From the NCBI RefSeq assembly GCF_003323745.1, contig NZ_QOIL01000009.1, positions 124,001 to 188,000 of the forward strand: a stretch of 64,000 nt of DNA. The letters run 5' to 3'. Positions within the stretch are counted from its first letter, which is position 1. The number at the start of each line of letters is the position of its first letter. The notes beneath the pieces are model-generated. The model ran no database searches and was not told the DNA's origin. It was given only the letters and a program-made list of their open reading frames with translations. Shown one piece after another: positions 12,074 through 25,191 of this stretch. A program made the position numbers and the translations under genes. Source of the stretch: Sphaerisporangium album. Lineage in GTDB: Bacteria > Actinomycetota > Actinomycetes > Streptosporangiales > Streptosporangiaceae.

Positions 12074-13486
12074 ATGGGTCGTAGTTCCTTCAGACTGCGC
12101 CCACGGTCGATCCGCGGACGCGTGACGCTGCTGACCGTCCTGATCACCGCTCTGATCCTCGTTCCGATGGCGCTGGTGCTCAACTCGGCCATCCAGCGGG
12201 TGCTGGCCGACGCGATCTGGCACGACACCCGCGCCCAGGCCATGGCGGTCGCCACGACGGTACGCGCGGGACACCTGCCTGCGAAGATCACGCCCGTCGT
12301 GCCCGGCATCGACCTGGTACAGGTACTCGGCCCCGGCAGGCACGTGATCGCCTCCTCCCCCCAGGCCAAGGGAGAGCCGCCGATCAGCACCATCTGGCCC
12401 ACCGCCGACGATCCCATCGACGACGTGCAGACCTGCCTCTCCAACGGGCCGGGATGCCTGCGCCTCACCGCGCTGCGCGTCGACCCCGCGGCGAACTCGC
12501 CGGTCGTCTACGCCGGGCGCGTGGGCGGCATGCTGTCCACCGGCCTCGTCGACACGGCGGTGTCGGCCCAGACCGTCGCGCTGATCGTGCTGGTCGGCTG
12601 GACGACCTGGCAGGTCACCGGCCACACGCTGCGGCCGGTCGACGCGATCAGGTCGCAGCTCGCCGACATCACCTTCAAGGACCTGAGCGGCCGTGTCCGT
12701 GAGCCGGTCGGCGAGGACGAGGTCGCCCGGCTCGCCCGCACGATCAACGGCACGCTGGCCCGCCTGGAGAGCGCCGTGGAGGTGCGGCGGCGGTTCGTCA
12801 CCGACGCCTCACACGAGCTGCGCACGCCGATCGCCGGGCTGCGCCTCCAACTGGAGGAAGCCCGGATGCACCCCGGGGAGACCGAGCTGGAGAAACTGAT
12901 CGAGCGGGCGCTCCACGATGTCGACCGTCTTCAGGCGATCGTCACCGACCTGCTCTATCTCACCGGCCTGGAAGGCACACCACCCGACAGCCGCGAGGCG
13001 GTGGACCTGGCGCGCCTGGTGCGCGCGGAGCTGCGCCGCCGTGTGGACCGGCTGCCCACGCGGCTCGCGCTGACGGACGGGGTCGCGGTCGAGGCCGACC
13101 TCACGCAGCTCACGCGCGTGCTGTCCAACCTGCTCGACAACGCGCAACGGCACGCCAGGCACGAGGTGGAGGTCGCGGTGCGCAGGGACGGGGACCAGGC
13201 GCTGCTGACGGTCAGCGACGACGGCTCCGGCATCCCCGAGGCCGACAGGGCGCGGGTGTTCGAGCGGTTCACCCGGCTGGACGAGGCCCGCAGCCGCGAC
13301 CACGGCGGCACCGGGCTGGGCCTGGCCATCGTGGACAACGTGGTGCGCGCCTATGGGGGGACGATCCGCGTGGAGCGGTCGGAGGCCGGGGGCGCGCGCT
13401 TCGAGATGCGGCTGCCGCTCGCCGGCGAGCCCGCGGAGCCCGTGGATTGTGTGGATGCTGTGAATTCTGTGGAGGAGCAGGCATAG
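12074..13486 (+). CDS. Orphan sensor histidine kinase (HAMP, HisKA, HATPase)
   Basis: Membrane sensor kinase of 470 aa. First transmembrane helix about 18-40, an extracytoplasmic sensor of ~110 residues with two cysteines (VQTCLSNGPGCLRL), a second helix about 165-180, then HAMP. The H-box is FVTDASHELRTP, the N-box NLLDNAQRHA, the G1 box DDGSGIPE and the G2 box GGTGLGLAIV. No response regulator is next to it on either side, so its partner is elsewhere in the genome. It faces the convergent 36-aa membrane peptide and the kdp operon, with a hairpin between. The two sensor cysteines hint at a disulphide. The C-terminal tail after EMRLPLA is poorly conserved low-complexity sequence. Confidence 0.93.
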   Translation: MGRSSFRLRPRSIRGRVTLLTVLITALILVPMALVLNSAIQRVLADAIWHDTRAQAMAVATTVRAGHLPAKITPVVPGIDLVQVLGPGRHVIASSPQAKGEPPISTIWPTADDPIDDVQTCLSNGPGCLRLTALRVDPAANSPVVYAGRVGGMLSTGLVDTAVSAQTVALIVLVGWTTWQVTGHTLRPVDAIRSQLADITFKDLSGRVREPVGEDEVARLARTINGTLARLESAVEVRRRFVTDASHELRTPIAGLRLQLEEARMHPGETELEKLIERALHDVDRLQAIVTDLLYLTGLEGTPPDSREAVDLARLVRAELRRRVDRLPTRLALTDGVAVEADLTQLTRVLSNLLDNAQRHARHEVEVAVRRDGDQALLTVSDDGSGIPEADRARVFERFTRLDEARSRDHGGTGLGLAIVDNVVRAYGGTIRVERSEAGGARFEMRLPLAGEPAEPVDCVDAVNSVEEQA

Positions 13487-13552
13487 GCCCGGAAGGCCGA
13501 CCAGGCCTGGGTGCGGTACGCCCGGAAACGCCGATCACGCCGGAAACGTCGA

Positions 13553-13582
13553 CGCCTGCCCTCGTCGACATGAGGGCAGGCG
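13553..13582. terminator. 11-bp bidirectional hairpin
   Basis: CGCCTGCCCTC (13553-13563) pairs perfectly with GAGGGCAGGCG (13572-13582) around an 8-base loop, followed by GTCTTC on the plus strand. It lies between the convergent histidine kinase and the 36-aa membrane-peptide gene and could terminate both. Confidence 0.7.
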
Positions 13583-13596
13583 GTCTTCGATGGGCC

Positions 13597-13707
13597 TCAG
13601 CGGCGCTTCGGCCTGGCCTTGGAGTTCTCCCGAAAGCCGGAGACGAGGCCGAAGGTCAGCAGCGCCGCGACGGCGAGCGCCATGGCGATGAGAAGAGTCT
13701 TGATCAT
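13597..13707 (-). CDS. 36-aa single-pass membrane peptide
   Basis: Short ORF reading MIKTLLIAMALAVAALLTFG then a basic, polar tail (SGFRENSKARPKRR): one transmembrane helix with a positively charged, presumably cytoplasmic C-terminus. ATG 13707 has GGAG 7 bases upstream, better placed than GTG 13713. It sits directly downstream of kdpD (34 bases after its stop region) on the same strand and could be the last gene of the kdp transcript, ending at the hairpin 13553-13582. No family is recognised. A stand-alone role as a small membrane regulator is possible but unproven; it may also be a spurious hydrophobic ORF. Confidence 0.5.
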   Translation of the reverse strand: MIKTLLIAMALAVAALLTFGLVSGFRENSKARPKRR

Positions 13708-13740
13708 GTTCACGCTCCACGATTAAGTGACATAGCGTAG

Positions 13741-16344
13741 TCACAGGTGACTATTCGCATTGTCTCCTGCCCTGTCGCCGGTAAACGCGCCTTCCTCCAC
13801 CGGCAGCGCGCCGGGCCGGGCCGCGATCGGCAACGTGATCACCATGGTGAGCCCCCCGCCGGGCGTCTCCTCGGGGACGAGCGTGCCGCCCATCGCCTCG
13901 GCCAGGCCCCGCGACAGCGCGAGACCGAGCCCCACACCGGTGTGGTTGTCGCGGTCCCCCATGCGCTGGAAGGGCATGAAGACCCGGTCGTGGTCCTCCG
14001 GCGGGATGCCCGGCCCCCGGTCGATGACGCGGATCTCCACATAGCCGCTGTGCCGGCTCGCGGTGACCAGCACCGGGTCCTCCGGCGGGCTGTAGCGCAC
14101 CGCGTTGCTCATGACGTTGACCAGGATGCGCTCCAGCAGCGCCGGATCGGCGTCCACCTCGGGCAGGCCGGGCGCGATGTCGCCCTCGACGCGGTCCCTG
14201 ATCGGGCCGAGGTCGTCGATCGAGCGCGGGATGATCTCCTCCACCGCGGTCGGCTCGGAGGTCAGGCCGAGCACGCCCGCTTGCAGACGGCTCATGTCGA
14301 GGAGGTTGGCGACCAGGCGGTCGAGTTTGACGAGCGATTCGTCGGCGGTGGCGAGCAGTTCGCGGCGGTCCTCCTCGCTCCAGGTGATGTCGGTGCTGCG
14401 CAGGCTCTCGACGGCGGCCTTGGCCGAGGCCAGGGGGGTGCGCAGGTCGTGGCTGACGGCGGCGAGCAGGGCGGTGCGCATCTTGTCGGCCTCGGCCAGG
14501 GGCCTTGCCTGCTCGGCCTCGGCGCGCAGGCGTTCCTGCCGCAGCGCGATGGCGGCCTCGGCGGCGAACGCCTCCAGGACCCGGCGGTCGGAGGCGTCCA
14601 GCAGCCGTCCCCGCACGGCCAGCACGAGGTCCTCGCCGATGGTCACGTCGGTGTCGGCCCCGGAGGGCGAGGTGCAGGGGGAGCCGCCGGAGGTGGCGAC
14701 GATGCGCCAGGCCTCGGGCTCGGTGTGGTCGTCGGGGCTGGGCTCGGCGGTCCGTTCGAGCAGGGTGACCGACGTCAGGCCGAAGGTCTCACGCAGCCGG
14801 GCCAGCAGGGACGGCAGCGCCGCCTCGCCGCGCAGGACGTGCCCGGCGAGGGTGGAGAGCACCTCGGCCTCGGCGCCCGCGCGGGCGGCCTCCCGGGTCC
14901 TGCGCGCCGCGACGTCCACCACGGCGCTGACCATCACGGCCACCAGGACGTACACGCCGAGGGCCAGCAGGTTCTCCGGCTCGGAGATCGTGAACCGGCC
15001 GACCGGAGGGGTGAAGAAGTAGTTGAGCAGCAGGAACCCGGCCACGGCCGCGGTGACGGCGGGCCGCATGCCGCCCACCAGGGCAACGCCGACCACCGTC
15101 AGCAGGAACAGCAGGATCTCGGTCGGCAGCGCCAGCTCGCCCCGGTACGGGAGCAGCGCGGCCGTGAGCAGGGGCAGGATCAGCACGGCCATCGCCCACC
15201 CGGCGACGCGGCGCGTGCGGGTGAGCGCGGCCCTGGAGCCCGACCGCCGCGTCCCCTTGCTGACCTCCGGGTGGGTGACCATGTGGACGTCGATCGCGCC
15301 GGACAGGATCGTCGTCGTCACCCCGACGCCGCGCGAGACCAGCCGGGCCGGTCCGCCGCGCCGGGAGGCCCCGAGCACGAGCTGGGTGGCGTTCACGCCG
15401 CGCGCGAAGTCGACCAGCGCGTGCGGCACGTCGTCCCCGACGACCTGGTGGTAGGTGCCGCCGAGGCTCTCGACCAGCGTGCGCTGCCGCGACAGGTTCG
15501 CCGGGTCGGCGCCGCGCAGCCCGTCCGACCGGGTGACGTGGACGGCCAGCAGGTCGGCGCCCTTGGTGCGGGCGGCGATCCTGGCCGCCCGCCGCACCAG
15601 CGTGTCGCCCTCGGGGCCGCCGGTCAGCGCCACGACCACCCGCTCACGCGCCTCCCACGTGCCCGAGATGCCGTGGGCGGCGCGGTAGCCATCGAGTTGC
15701 TCGTCGACCTTGCCCGCCACCCACAGCAGGGCCAGCTCGCGCAGCGCGGTCAGGTTGCCGACGCGGAAGTAGTTCGACAGCGCGGCGTCGATCTTCTCCG
15801 GCGGGTAGATGTTGCCGTGCGCCATGCGGCGGCGCAGTGCCTCGGGCGCCATGTCCACGACCTCCACCTGGTCGGCCCGCCGGACGACCTCGTCCGGGAC
15901 GGTCTCGCGTTGCGGCACGCCGGTGATCTCGTGGACCACGTCGTTGAGCGACTCCAGGTGCTGGATGTTGACCGTCGAGACCACGTCGATCCCCGCGTCC
16001 AGGATCTCCTCGATGTCCTGCCAGCGCTTGGCGTTGCGCGAGCCGGGGACGTTGGTGTGCGCCAGCTCGTCGATCAGCGCCAGCTTGGGGGCGCGCGCGA
16101 TGACCGCCTCGACGTCCAGCTCGGTGAAGGTGGTCCCCCGGTAGACCATGGTCTTGCGGGGGACCACCTCCAGGTCGTCCAGCAGCGCGGCGGTGCGGGG
16201 CCGTCCGTGGGTCTCGACGAAGCCGACCACCACGTCGGTGCCCCGGGCCAGCCGCCGGTGGGCCTCGCCGAGCATCGCGAACGTCTTGCCCACGCCCGGG
16301 GCCGCTCCCAGGTAGATCCGCAACCGGCCGCGGGCCGCGCTCAT
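13741..16344 (-). CDS. kdpD: KdpD osmosensitive K+ channel histidine kinase
   Basis: Sensor kinase of 867 aa that reads K+ limitation and controls kdp expression. Order: KdpD N-terminal domain with Walker A GAAPGVGKT (13-21) and the LIDELAHTNVPGS block, a USP-like domain (about 235-370), four closely spaced transmembrane helices (about 380-480), a GAF-like domain, HisKA with SHDLRTPLA, and HATPase with NVMSNAVRYS and GVGLGLAL. In most bacteria kdpE follows immediately; here the next gene is a 36-aa membrane peptide and no response regulator lies in the window. The ATG 16344 is 61 bases from the kdpC stop, so it is probably the last large gene of the operon. Confidence 0.96.
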   Translation of the reverse strand: MSAARGRLRIYLGAAPGVGKTFAMLGEAHRRLARGTDVVVGFVETHGRPRTAALLDDLEVVPRKTMVYRGTTFTELDVEAVIARAPKLALIDELAHTNVPGSRNAKRWQDIEEILDAGIDVVSTVNIQHLESLNDVVHEITGVPQRETVPDEVVRRADQVEVVDMAPEALRRRMAHGNIYPPEKIDAALSNYFRVGNLTALRELALLWVAGKVDEQLDGYRAAHGISGTWEARERVVVALTGGPEGDTLVRRAARIAARTKGADLLAVHVTRSDGLRGADPANLSRQRTLVESLGGTYHQVVGDDVPHALVDFARGVNATQLVLGASRRGGPARLVSRGVGVTTTILSGAIDVHMVTHPEVSKGTRRSGSRAALTRTRRVAGWAMAVLILPLLTAALLPYRGELALPTEILLFLLTVVGVALVGGMRPAVTAAVAGFLLLNYFFTPPVGRFTISEPENLLALGVYVLVAVMVSAVVDVAARRTREAARAGAEAEVLSTLAGHVLRGEAALPSLLARLRETFGLTSVTLLERTAEPSPDDHTEPEAWRIVATSGGSPCTSPSGADTDVTIGEDLVLAVRGRLLDASDRRVLEAFAAEAAIALRQERLRAEAEQARPLAEADKMRTALLAAVSHDLRTPLASAKAAVESLRSTDITWSEEDRRELLATADESLVKLDRLVANLLDMSRLQAGVLGLTSEPTAVEEIIPRSIDDLGPIRDRVEGDIAPGLPEVDADPALLERILVNVMSNAVRYSPPEDPVLVTASRHSGYVEIRVIDRGPGIPPEDHDRVFMPFQRMGDRDNHTGVGLGLALSRGLAEAMGGTLVPEETPGGGLTMVITLPIAARPGALPVEEGAFTGDRAGDNANSHL

Positions 16345-16405
16345 CGCCCTCTCCTTTGGCTGTGCCGACGTGTTCGGTGTATCCGGTTCTACCTCTTCGG
16401 CCTGC

Positions 16406-17284
16406 TCACCGCCTGAGCCGGTCCAGGGCGAGGTTGAGTTGGAGGACGTTCACCGCCGGCTCCCCCATGAAGCCGAGCCCGCGGCCGGTCGTGTTCCGCT
16501 CGATGAGGGCCCTGACCTGATCGGCGGCGAGGCCGCGCTCCCGTGCGACCCTGCCCGCCTGAAGGTCGGCGTAGGCGACCGAGATGTCCGGGTCCAGGCC
16601 GGAGCCGCTGGCGGTGACCGCGTCGGCCGGCACCACGGCCGTGCCCGTCCCCCGGACCGCGACCGTGCGCCCGGCCGCGTAGTCCTCACCCGGCTTGCCG
16701 CACTCCACCTTCACGCCTTGGTAGACGGCGACGAAGGGGGCGGCGGGGCACGCCTGGTTGACGCTGACCGCGCGCGTGGGCGTCCCGACGGCGGGGAAGA
16801 CCTTCAGCACCGCGCCCACCCCGTCGGGCGTGCAGTACGGCCGGGCGCCGCTGACGCCCTCCAGCGCGCCCACGGCCTTGCTGCGGGCGCAGACCCGGGT
16901 GAGCAGGCTCTGCCGCCCGGTGTCCGGGTTGCCCTTGTCGTCCTTGGCGCCGGAGACGGGCAGGGTGTCCACGATGTCCTCCGGGCCGAGGTTGCTCGCG
17001 CCGGTGGACATCGGGTCGTACCCGGCGCCGGCCGCCGACGGACGGCTCTGGAAGTACTTCCTGACGGGCTGTCCGTTCGCGTCGGTGAAGAGCTGGCCGA
17101 CGAGCGCGCTTCCGGCGTCCTTCCCGTCCTTCTGGACGATCGAGCCGTTGGCGTGGCCGTTGAACAGGCCCTGGGCGATGCCGGTGATCACCAGCGGGTA
17201 GAGGGCCCCCGTCAGCAGGGTGAGGGCGAGCAGCGCGCGCAGCGCGGCGAGGTGCTGGCGGATCCAGCTGGGCAGGCGTTCCAT
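16406..17284 (-). CDS. kdpC: KdpC, K+-ATPase subunit C, with a long cysteine-bearing insert
   Basis: Single-pass accessory subunit of the KdpFABC K+ pump. A transmembrane helix lies at about 12-36, with conserved KYFQSRPSA (77-85), SGSGLDPDIS (226-235) and the C-terminal FMGEPAVNVLQLNLALD. At 292 aa it is about 100 longer than the usual ~190. The extra sequence lies between NLGP (98-101) and AVVPADAVTASG (216-227), with four cysteines (132, 151, 179, 195), all extracytoplasmic. ATG 17284 shares one base with the kdpB stop (TAATG), indicating translational coupling. Such long KdpC forms occur in some actinobacteria; what the insert does is not known to me. Confidence 0.95.
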   Translation of the reverse strand: MERLPSWIRQHLAALRALLALTLLTGALYPLVITGIAQGLFNGHANGSIVQKDGKDAGSALVGQLFTDANGQPVRKYFQSRPSAAGAGYDPMSTGASNLGPEDIVDTLPVSGAKDDKGNPDTGRQSLLTRVCARSKAVGALEGVSGARPYCTPDGVGAVLKVFPAVGTPTRAVSVNQACPAAPFVAVYQGVKVECGKPGEDYAAGRTVAVRGTGTAVVPADAVTASGSGLDPDISVAYADLQAGRVARERGLAADQVRALIERNTTGRGLGFMGEPAVNVLQLNLALDRLRR

Positions 17285-19431
17285 TACGACATCCCCGGAA
17301 GGAAGTGGATGACCAAGTCGATGATCTTGATCCCGATGAACGGGACGACGATGCCGCCCAGCCCGTACACGTACAGGTTGCGGCTGAGCAGCTTGGACGC
17401 CGTCGAGGGCCGGTAGCGGACGCCGCGCAGCGCGAGCGGGATCAGCGCCACGATGACGATCGCGTTGAAGATCACCGCCGACAGGATCGCCGACTGCGGG
17501 CTGGCCAGGCGCATGATGTTGAGCGCGTCCAGGCCCGGGTAGACGGCGGCGAACATCGCCGGGATGATCGCGAAGTACTTGGCGATGTCGTTGGCGATGG
17601 AGAACGTCGTCAGCGCGCCCCGCGTGATCAGCAGCTGCTTGCCGATCTCCACGATCTCGATGAGCTTGGTCGGGTTGGAGTCCAGGTCGACCATGTTCCC
17701 GGCCTCCTTGGCGGCCGAGGTGCCGGTGTTCATCGCCACCCCGACGTCGGCCTGGGCCAGCGCGGGGGCGTCGTTGGTGCCGTCCCCCGTCATCGCGACC
17801 AGACGGCCGCCCGCCTGCTCCTCGCGGATCAGCGCCAGCTTGTCCTCCGGGGTGGCCTCGGCCAGGAAGTCGTCCACCCCCGCCTCCTCGGCGATGGCCC
17901 GCGCCGTCAGCGGGTTGTCCCCGGTGATCATCACGGTGCGGATGCCCATCCGGCGCATCTCGTCGAACCGCTCGCGCATGCCCTGCTTGACGACGTCCTT
18001 CAGGTGGATCACGCCGAGCACGCGGGCCTTGCCGTCCAGCACCTCGCCGACCACCAGCGGCGTGCCGCCCGAGGCCGAGATGCCGTCCACCAGGTGGCCC
18101 ACCTCGTCGGTGGGGTGACCGCCGTTGTCGCGCACCCACTTCATGACGGCGGTGGCCGCGCCCTTGCGCACCTGCCTGCCTTCCAGGTTCACCCCGGACA
18201 TGCGGGTCTGGGCGGTGAAGACGATCCATTCGGCGTGCGCCAGCTCGCCCGGCTCGCGTTCCCGCAGGCCGTACGCCTGCTTGGCGAACACCACGATCGA
18301 GCGGCCCTCGGGGGTCTCGTCCGCCAGGCTCGCGAGCTGCGCGGCGGCGGCCAGGTCGTCGGCCGCGATGCCCGGGGCCGGGGAGAAGTCGGACGCCTGC
18401 CGGTTGCCCAGCGTGATCGTGCCGGTCTTGTCCAGCAGCAGCGTGCCCACGTCCCCGGCCGCCTCGACCGCGCGGCCACTCATCGCCAGCACGTTGCGCT
18501 GCACCAGCCGGTCCATTCCGGCGATGCCGATCGCCGACAGCAGCGCGCCGATCGTCGTCGGGATCAGGCAGACCAGCAGCGAGACCAGGACGATCCCGGT
18601 GACGCCGTCCCCGGTGAGGGCCAGAGAGTCGGGAATGCCCGGGTTCTGGGCCTTGGAGTAGATGGCCAGCGGCTGCATGGTGGCGGTGGCGACCAGGAAG
18701 ATGATCGTCAGCGCGGCCAGCAGGATGTTGAGCGCGATCTCGTTCGGGGTCTTCTGCCGGTTCGCGCCCTCCACCAGGGCGATCATGCGGTCGATGAAGC
18801 TCTCGCCGGGCTTCTGGGTGATCCTGACGACGATGCGGTCCGACAGCACCTTGGTGCCGCCCGTGACCGCCGACCGGTCGCCGCCGGACTCGCGGATCAC
18901 CGGCGCCGACTCGCCCGTGATGGCGGACTCGTCCACGCTGGCGATGCCCTCCACCACGTCGCCGTCCCCGGGGATGATCCCCCCGGCCTCGACCACGACG
19001 ACGTCCCCCTGCCGCAGCTCGGGGGCGCCCACCGGCTCCTCGATGAGGGACGTCTGGCCGGGGGTCCAGCCGGTGAGCCGGCGCGCCATCGTGTCGCGCT
19101 TGGCGGCGCGGAGCGTGGCGGCCTGCGCCTTGCCCCGGCCCTCGGCCACCGCCTCGGCCAGGTTGGCGAAGATCACCGTCAGCCACAGCCAGACGACGAT
19201 CGCCCACGCGAAGAGGGACGGGCCGCTGATCGCCAGGGCGGTGGTGAACGCCGCGCCGATCTCGACGATGAACATGACCGGGTTGCGCCACAGCGTGGCC
19301 GGGCTGAGCTTGCGCAGCGCGTCCGGAAGGGACCTGACCAGTTGCTTGGGGTCGAGCAGGCCACCCCCCACCTTGGCGTTCTTGTGCGGCACGGGGGGAC
19401 GGCCCGGCGCGTGGACCACTGGGGTAGCCAT
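17284..19431 (-). CDS. kdpB: KdpB, catalytic P-type ATPase subunit
   Basis: ATP-hydrolysing subunit of the high-affinity K+ uptake complex, 715 aa. Phosphorylation motif [13 protein letters not shown], actuator motif ITGESAPV, hinge motif [11 protein letters not shown] and a KGA ATP-binding loop ([12 protein letters not shown]) are all present, as are seven predicted membrane helices. The chosen ATG 19431 overlaps the kdpA stop by one base (TAATG). A longer upstream reading would run into kdpA coding sequence in another frame and is rejected. The N-terminal ~45 residues before [16 protein letters not shown] are slightly longer than in E. coli. Confidence 0.97.
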   Translation of the reverse strand: MATPVVHAPGRPPVPHKNAKVGGGLLDPKQLVRSLPDALRKLSPATLWRNPVMFIVEIGAAFTTALAISGPSLFAWAIVVWLWLTVIFANLAEAVAEGRGKAQAATLRAAKRDTMARRLTGWTPGQTSLIEEPVGAPELRQGDVVVVEAGGIIPGDGDVVEGIASVDESAITGESAPVIRESGGDRSAVTGGTKVLSDRIVVRITQKPGESFIDRMIALVEGANRQKTPNEIALNILLAALTIIFLVATATMQPLAIYSKAQNPGIPDSLALTGDGVTGIVLVSLLVCLIPTTIGALLSAIGIAGMDRLVQRNVLAMSGRAVEAAGDVGTLLLDKTGTITLGNRQASDFSPAPGIAADDLAAAAQLASLADETPEGRSIVVFAKQAYGLREREPGELAHAEWIVFTAQTRMSGVNLEGRQVRKGAATAVMKWVRDNGGHPTDEVGHLVDGISASGGTPLVVGEVLDGKARVLGVIHLKDVVKQGMRERFDEMRRMGIRTVMITGDNPLTARAIAEEAGVDDFLAEATPEDKLALIREEQAGGRLVAMTGDGTNDAPALAQADVGVAMNTGTSAAKEAGNMVDLDSNPTKLIEIVEIGKQLLITRGALTTFSIANDIAKYFAIIPAMFAAVYPGLDALNIMRLASPQSAILSAVIFNAIVIVALIPLALRGVRYRPSTASKLLSRNLYVYGLGGIVVPFIGIKIIDLVIHFLPGMS

Positions 19432-21092
19432 TACCGAATTCCTTCTGCGAGCGGCCCGAGCGCCAGGGCGGGGAGGAAGGTCAGCGCGACCAGGATGACC
19501 GTCACGCCGACGACCATCCCGACGAACTGCGGCCGGTGCGTGGGCAACGTGCCCGCCGACGCCGGCACGGGCGCCTGCCTGGCCAGCGAACCCGCGAGCC
19601 CGAGCACGAAGACGATCGGCAGGAAACGGCCGAACGCCATGCACAGGCCGAGCACGGTGTCGTACCAAGGCGTGTTGACGGTGAGGCCCGCGAACGCCGA
19701 GCCGTTGTTGTTGGAGGCGCTGGTGAAGGCGTAGAGGACCTCGGACAGGCCATGCGGGCCGGTGTTCAGCATGCTCGCGCGCTCTGTCGGGGAGCCCATC
19801 GCCAGCGCCGTGCCGATGAGCACCAGCACCGGCGTGGTCAGGAAGTACAGCGAGGCGAGCTTGATCTCGCGGGAGCCGATCTTCTTGCCGAGGTACTCGG
19901 GCGTGCGGCCGACCATCAGGCCCGCGACGAACACCGTGATCACCGCGAGCACCAGCATGCCGTACAGGCCCGCGCCGACGCCGCCGGGCGCGACCTCGCC
20001 CAGCATCATGTTCACCATGGTGATCATGCCGCCGAGCGCGGTGTAGGAGTCGTGGAAGGAGTTCACCGCCCCGGTCGAGGTCAGCGTCGTGGCGGCGCCG
20101 AACGTGCCCGAGTTGGGGACACCGAACCTGACCTCCTTGCCCTCCATCGCGGCCCCGACCGCCTGGGGGACGGTCCCGTGGTGCGCGATCTCCAACCCGG
20201 TCAGCACGACGATGCTCGTGAGGGCCAGGATGCCCATGATCGCCGCGATGGCGTAGCCCTGCCGCCTGTCGCCCACCATGCGGCCGAACGTGCGGGGCAG
20301 CGCGAACGGCAGCATGAGGATCGCGAAGACCTCGATCCAGTTCGTCCAGTTGGTGGCGTTCTCGAACGGGTGGGAGGAGTTGGCGTTGTAGAAGCCGCCG
20401 CCGTTGTTGCCCAGCTCCTTGATGATCTCCTGGCTCGCCACCGGGCCGCCCGTGATGGCCTGCTGCCCGCCTGTCAGGGTCGTGACGGTGTGCGGCTCGG
20501 CGAAGTTCTGGATCAGACCTCCGGCCACCAGGACGATCGCCCCGACGAAGGCGATCGGCAGCAGGATGCGCACCGTGCCGCGGATCAGGTCCACCCAGAA
20601 GTTGCCCAGGTCCTCGGTGTTCCTGCGGGCGAACCCGCGCACCAGGGCCACCGCCACCGACATGCCGACCGCCGCCGACATGAAGTTCTGCACGGCCAGG
20701 CCGGCCATCTGCACCAGGTGACCCATCGTGGACTCACCCGAGTACGCCTGCCAGTTGGTGTTGGTGACGAAGCTGACCGCCGTGTTCCACGCGACGTGGT
20801 CGGGCACGGCCGGGAAGCCCAGGCTCAGGAAGAGCTTGTCCTGGAGCCGCTGGAAGGCGTACAGGAAGAGGACGGAGACGGCCGAGAACGCCAGCACCGC
20901 GCGGGCGTACGCGCTCCACCGCTGCTCGGCCTCCGGGTGGACGCCGACGAGCCGGTAGAGCACGCGCTCCACCGCCAGATGCCGCGTCCCGGTGTAGACG
21001 CGGTACATGTAGTCGCCGAGGGGCCGGTGCGTCACGGCCAGGGCGACGATCAGGGATCCGATGAACAGGATCCCCGCGCCGGTCGACGACAT
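19431..21092 (-). CDS. kdpA: KdpA, K+-binding and -translocating subunit
   Basis: K+-channel-like subunit of 553 aa, the normal length. About ten membrane helices are arranged in four M-P-M repeats, with selectivity-filter-type segments including [25 protein letters not shown] and [10 protein letters not shown]. Its ATG at 21092 overlaps the stop of kdpF (TGATG) and its stop overlaps kdpB, so the whole set is translationally coupled. It carries K+ in from very dilute medium at the expense of ATP used by KdpB. Confidence 0.97.
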   Translation of the reverse strand: MSSTGAGILFIGSLIVALAVTHRPLGDYMYRVYTGTRHLAVERVLYRLVGVHPEAEQRWSAYARAVLAFSAVSVLFLYAFQRLQDKLFLSLGFPAVPDHVAWNTAVSFVTNTNWQAYSGESTMGHLVQMAGLAVQNFMSAAVGMSVAVALVRGFARRNTEDLGNFWVDLIRGTVRILLPIAFVGAIVLVAGGLIQNFAEPHTVTTLTGGQQAITGGPVASQEIIKELGNNGGGFYNANSSHPFENATNWTNWIEVFAILMLPFALPRTFGRMVGDRRQGYAIAAIMGILALTSIVVLTGLEIAHHGTVPQAVGAAMEGKEVRFGVPNSGTFGAATTLTSTGAVNSFHDSYTALGGMITMVNMMLGEVAPGGVGAGLYGMLVLAVITVFVAGLMVGRTPEYLGKKIGSREIKLASLYFLTTPVLVLIGTALAMGSPTERASMLNTGPHGLSEVLYAFTSASNNNGSAFAGLTVNTPWYDTVLGLCMAFGRFLPIVFVLGLAGSLARQAPVPASAGTLPTHRPQFVGMVVGVTVILVALTFLPALALGPLAEGIR

Positions 21093-21181
21093 CAGAAGCG
21101 CTCCGGGAACAGGAGGGCCGCGACCATGAAGATCACGAGACCGGCGGTGACCACCAGCCCCGCGGCGTTGACAGCGCTCAC
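21092..21181 (-). CDS. kdpF: KdpF, 29-aa stabilising membrane subunit
   Basis: Tiny single-helix peptide (starts [20 protein letters not shown]; ends ALLFPERF) matching KdpF, which stabilises the KdpABC complex in the membrane. E. coli KdpF is also 29 aa. It starts with GTG 21181, whose bases overlap the stop of another small ORF just upstream (GTGA). Its own TGA overlaps the kdpA ATG. Position immediately before kdpA and the single hydrophobic helix make the call secure despite the size. Confidence 0.88.
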   Translation of the reverse strand: MSAVNAAGLVVTAGLVIFMVAALLFPERF

Positions 21182-21261
21182 AGGCGCTCCACCGCCTTGA
21201 CGACGAACCCGAGGATCACGAAGATCGCGATCGTCAGGGCGACGAAGATGACGTCAGCCAT
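21178..21261 (-). CDS. 27-aa single-helix membrane peptide leading the kdp operon
   Basis: Starts [20 protein letters not shown] and ends VKAVERL: one hydrophobic helix and a short basic/acidic C-terminus. ATG 21261 is preceded by GAGGAG with good spacing (GAGGAGTGGGG-ATG), the best ribosome site of the operon. Its stop overlaps the kdpF GTG by 4 bases, so it is translated first and couples into kdpF and kdpA. I do not know a named family for it; it may be a second KdpF-like subunit or a coupling leader. Conservation of the peptide across actinobacterial kdp loci would decide. Confidence 0.7.
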   Translation of the reverse strand: MADVIFVALTIAIFVILGFVVKAVERL

Positions 21262-21344
21262 CCCCACTCCTCAAATCCGGAACCACTAGCACTTGGCTGT
21301 CCACCTCGAACAGCCTCAAAGCCAGGAAATAGCCGGATTCGCGA

Positions 21345-21407
21345 ACTTTTGCGCCTCTTGACGCCCTCCCTACGCCACCGTGCCCACTTTTGACGCGATC
21401 TTTACGC
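21345..21407 (-). promoter_or_regulatory. Two direct-repeat candidate operators upstream of kdp
   Basis: On the plus strand, ACTTTTGCGCCTCTTGACGC (21345-21364) and ACTTTTGACGCGATCTTTACGC (21386-21407) share the frame ACTTTT..GCG..CTT.ACGC. Their offset is 41 bases, close to four helical turns. They lie 84-146 bases upstream of the first kdp ORF in an otherwise featureless gap (21262-21479). They are candidates for KdpE or another activator. Confidence 0.45.
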
Positions 21408-21486
21408 CCGCCCCCCGGCGAACCCCGAGCACGCCCATCTACAAGCGCGCCCGCTCAGGTCGCCGGGTTCGTCCACCCACCCGAGG

Positions 21487-25191
<3,705 letters not shown>

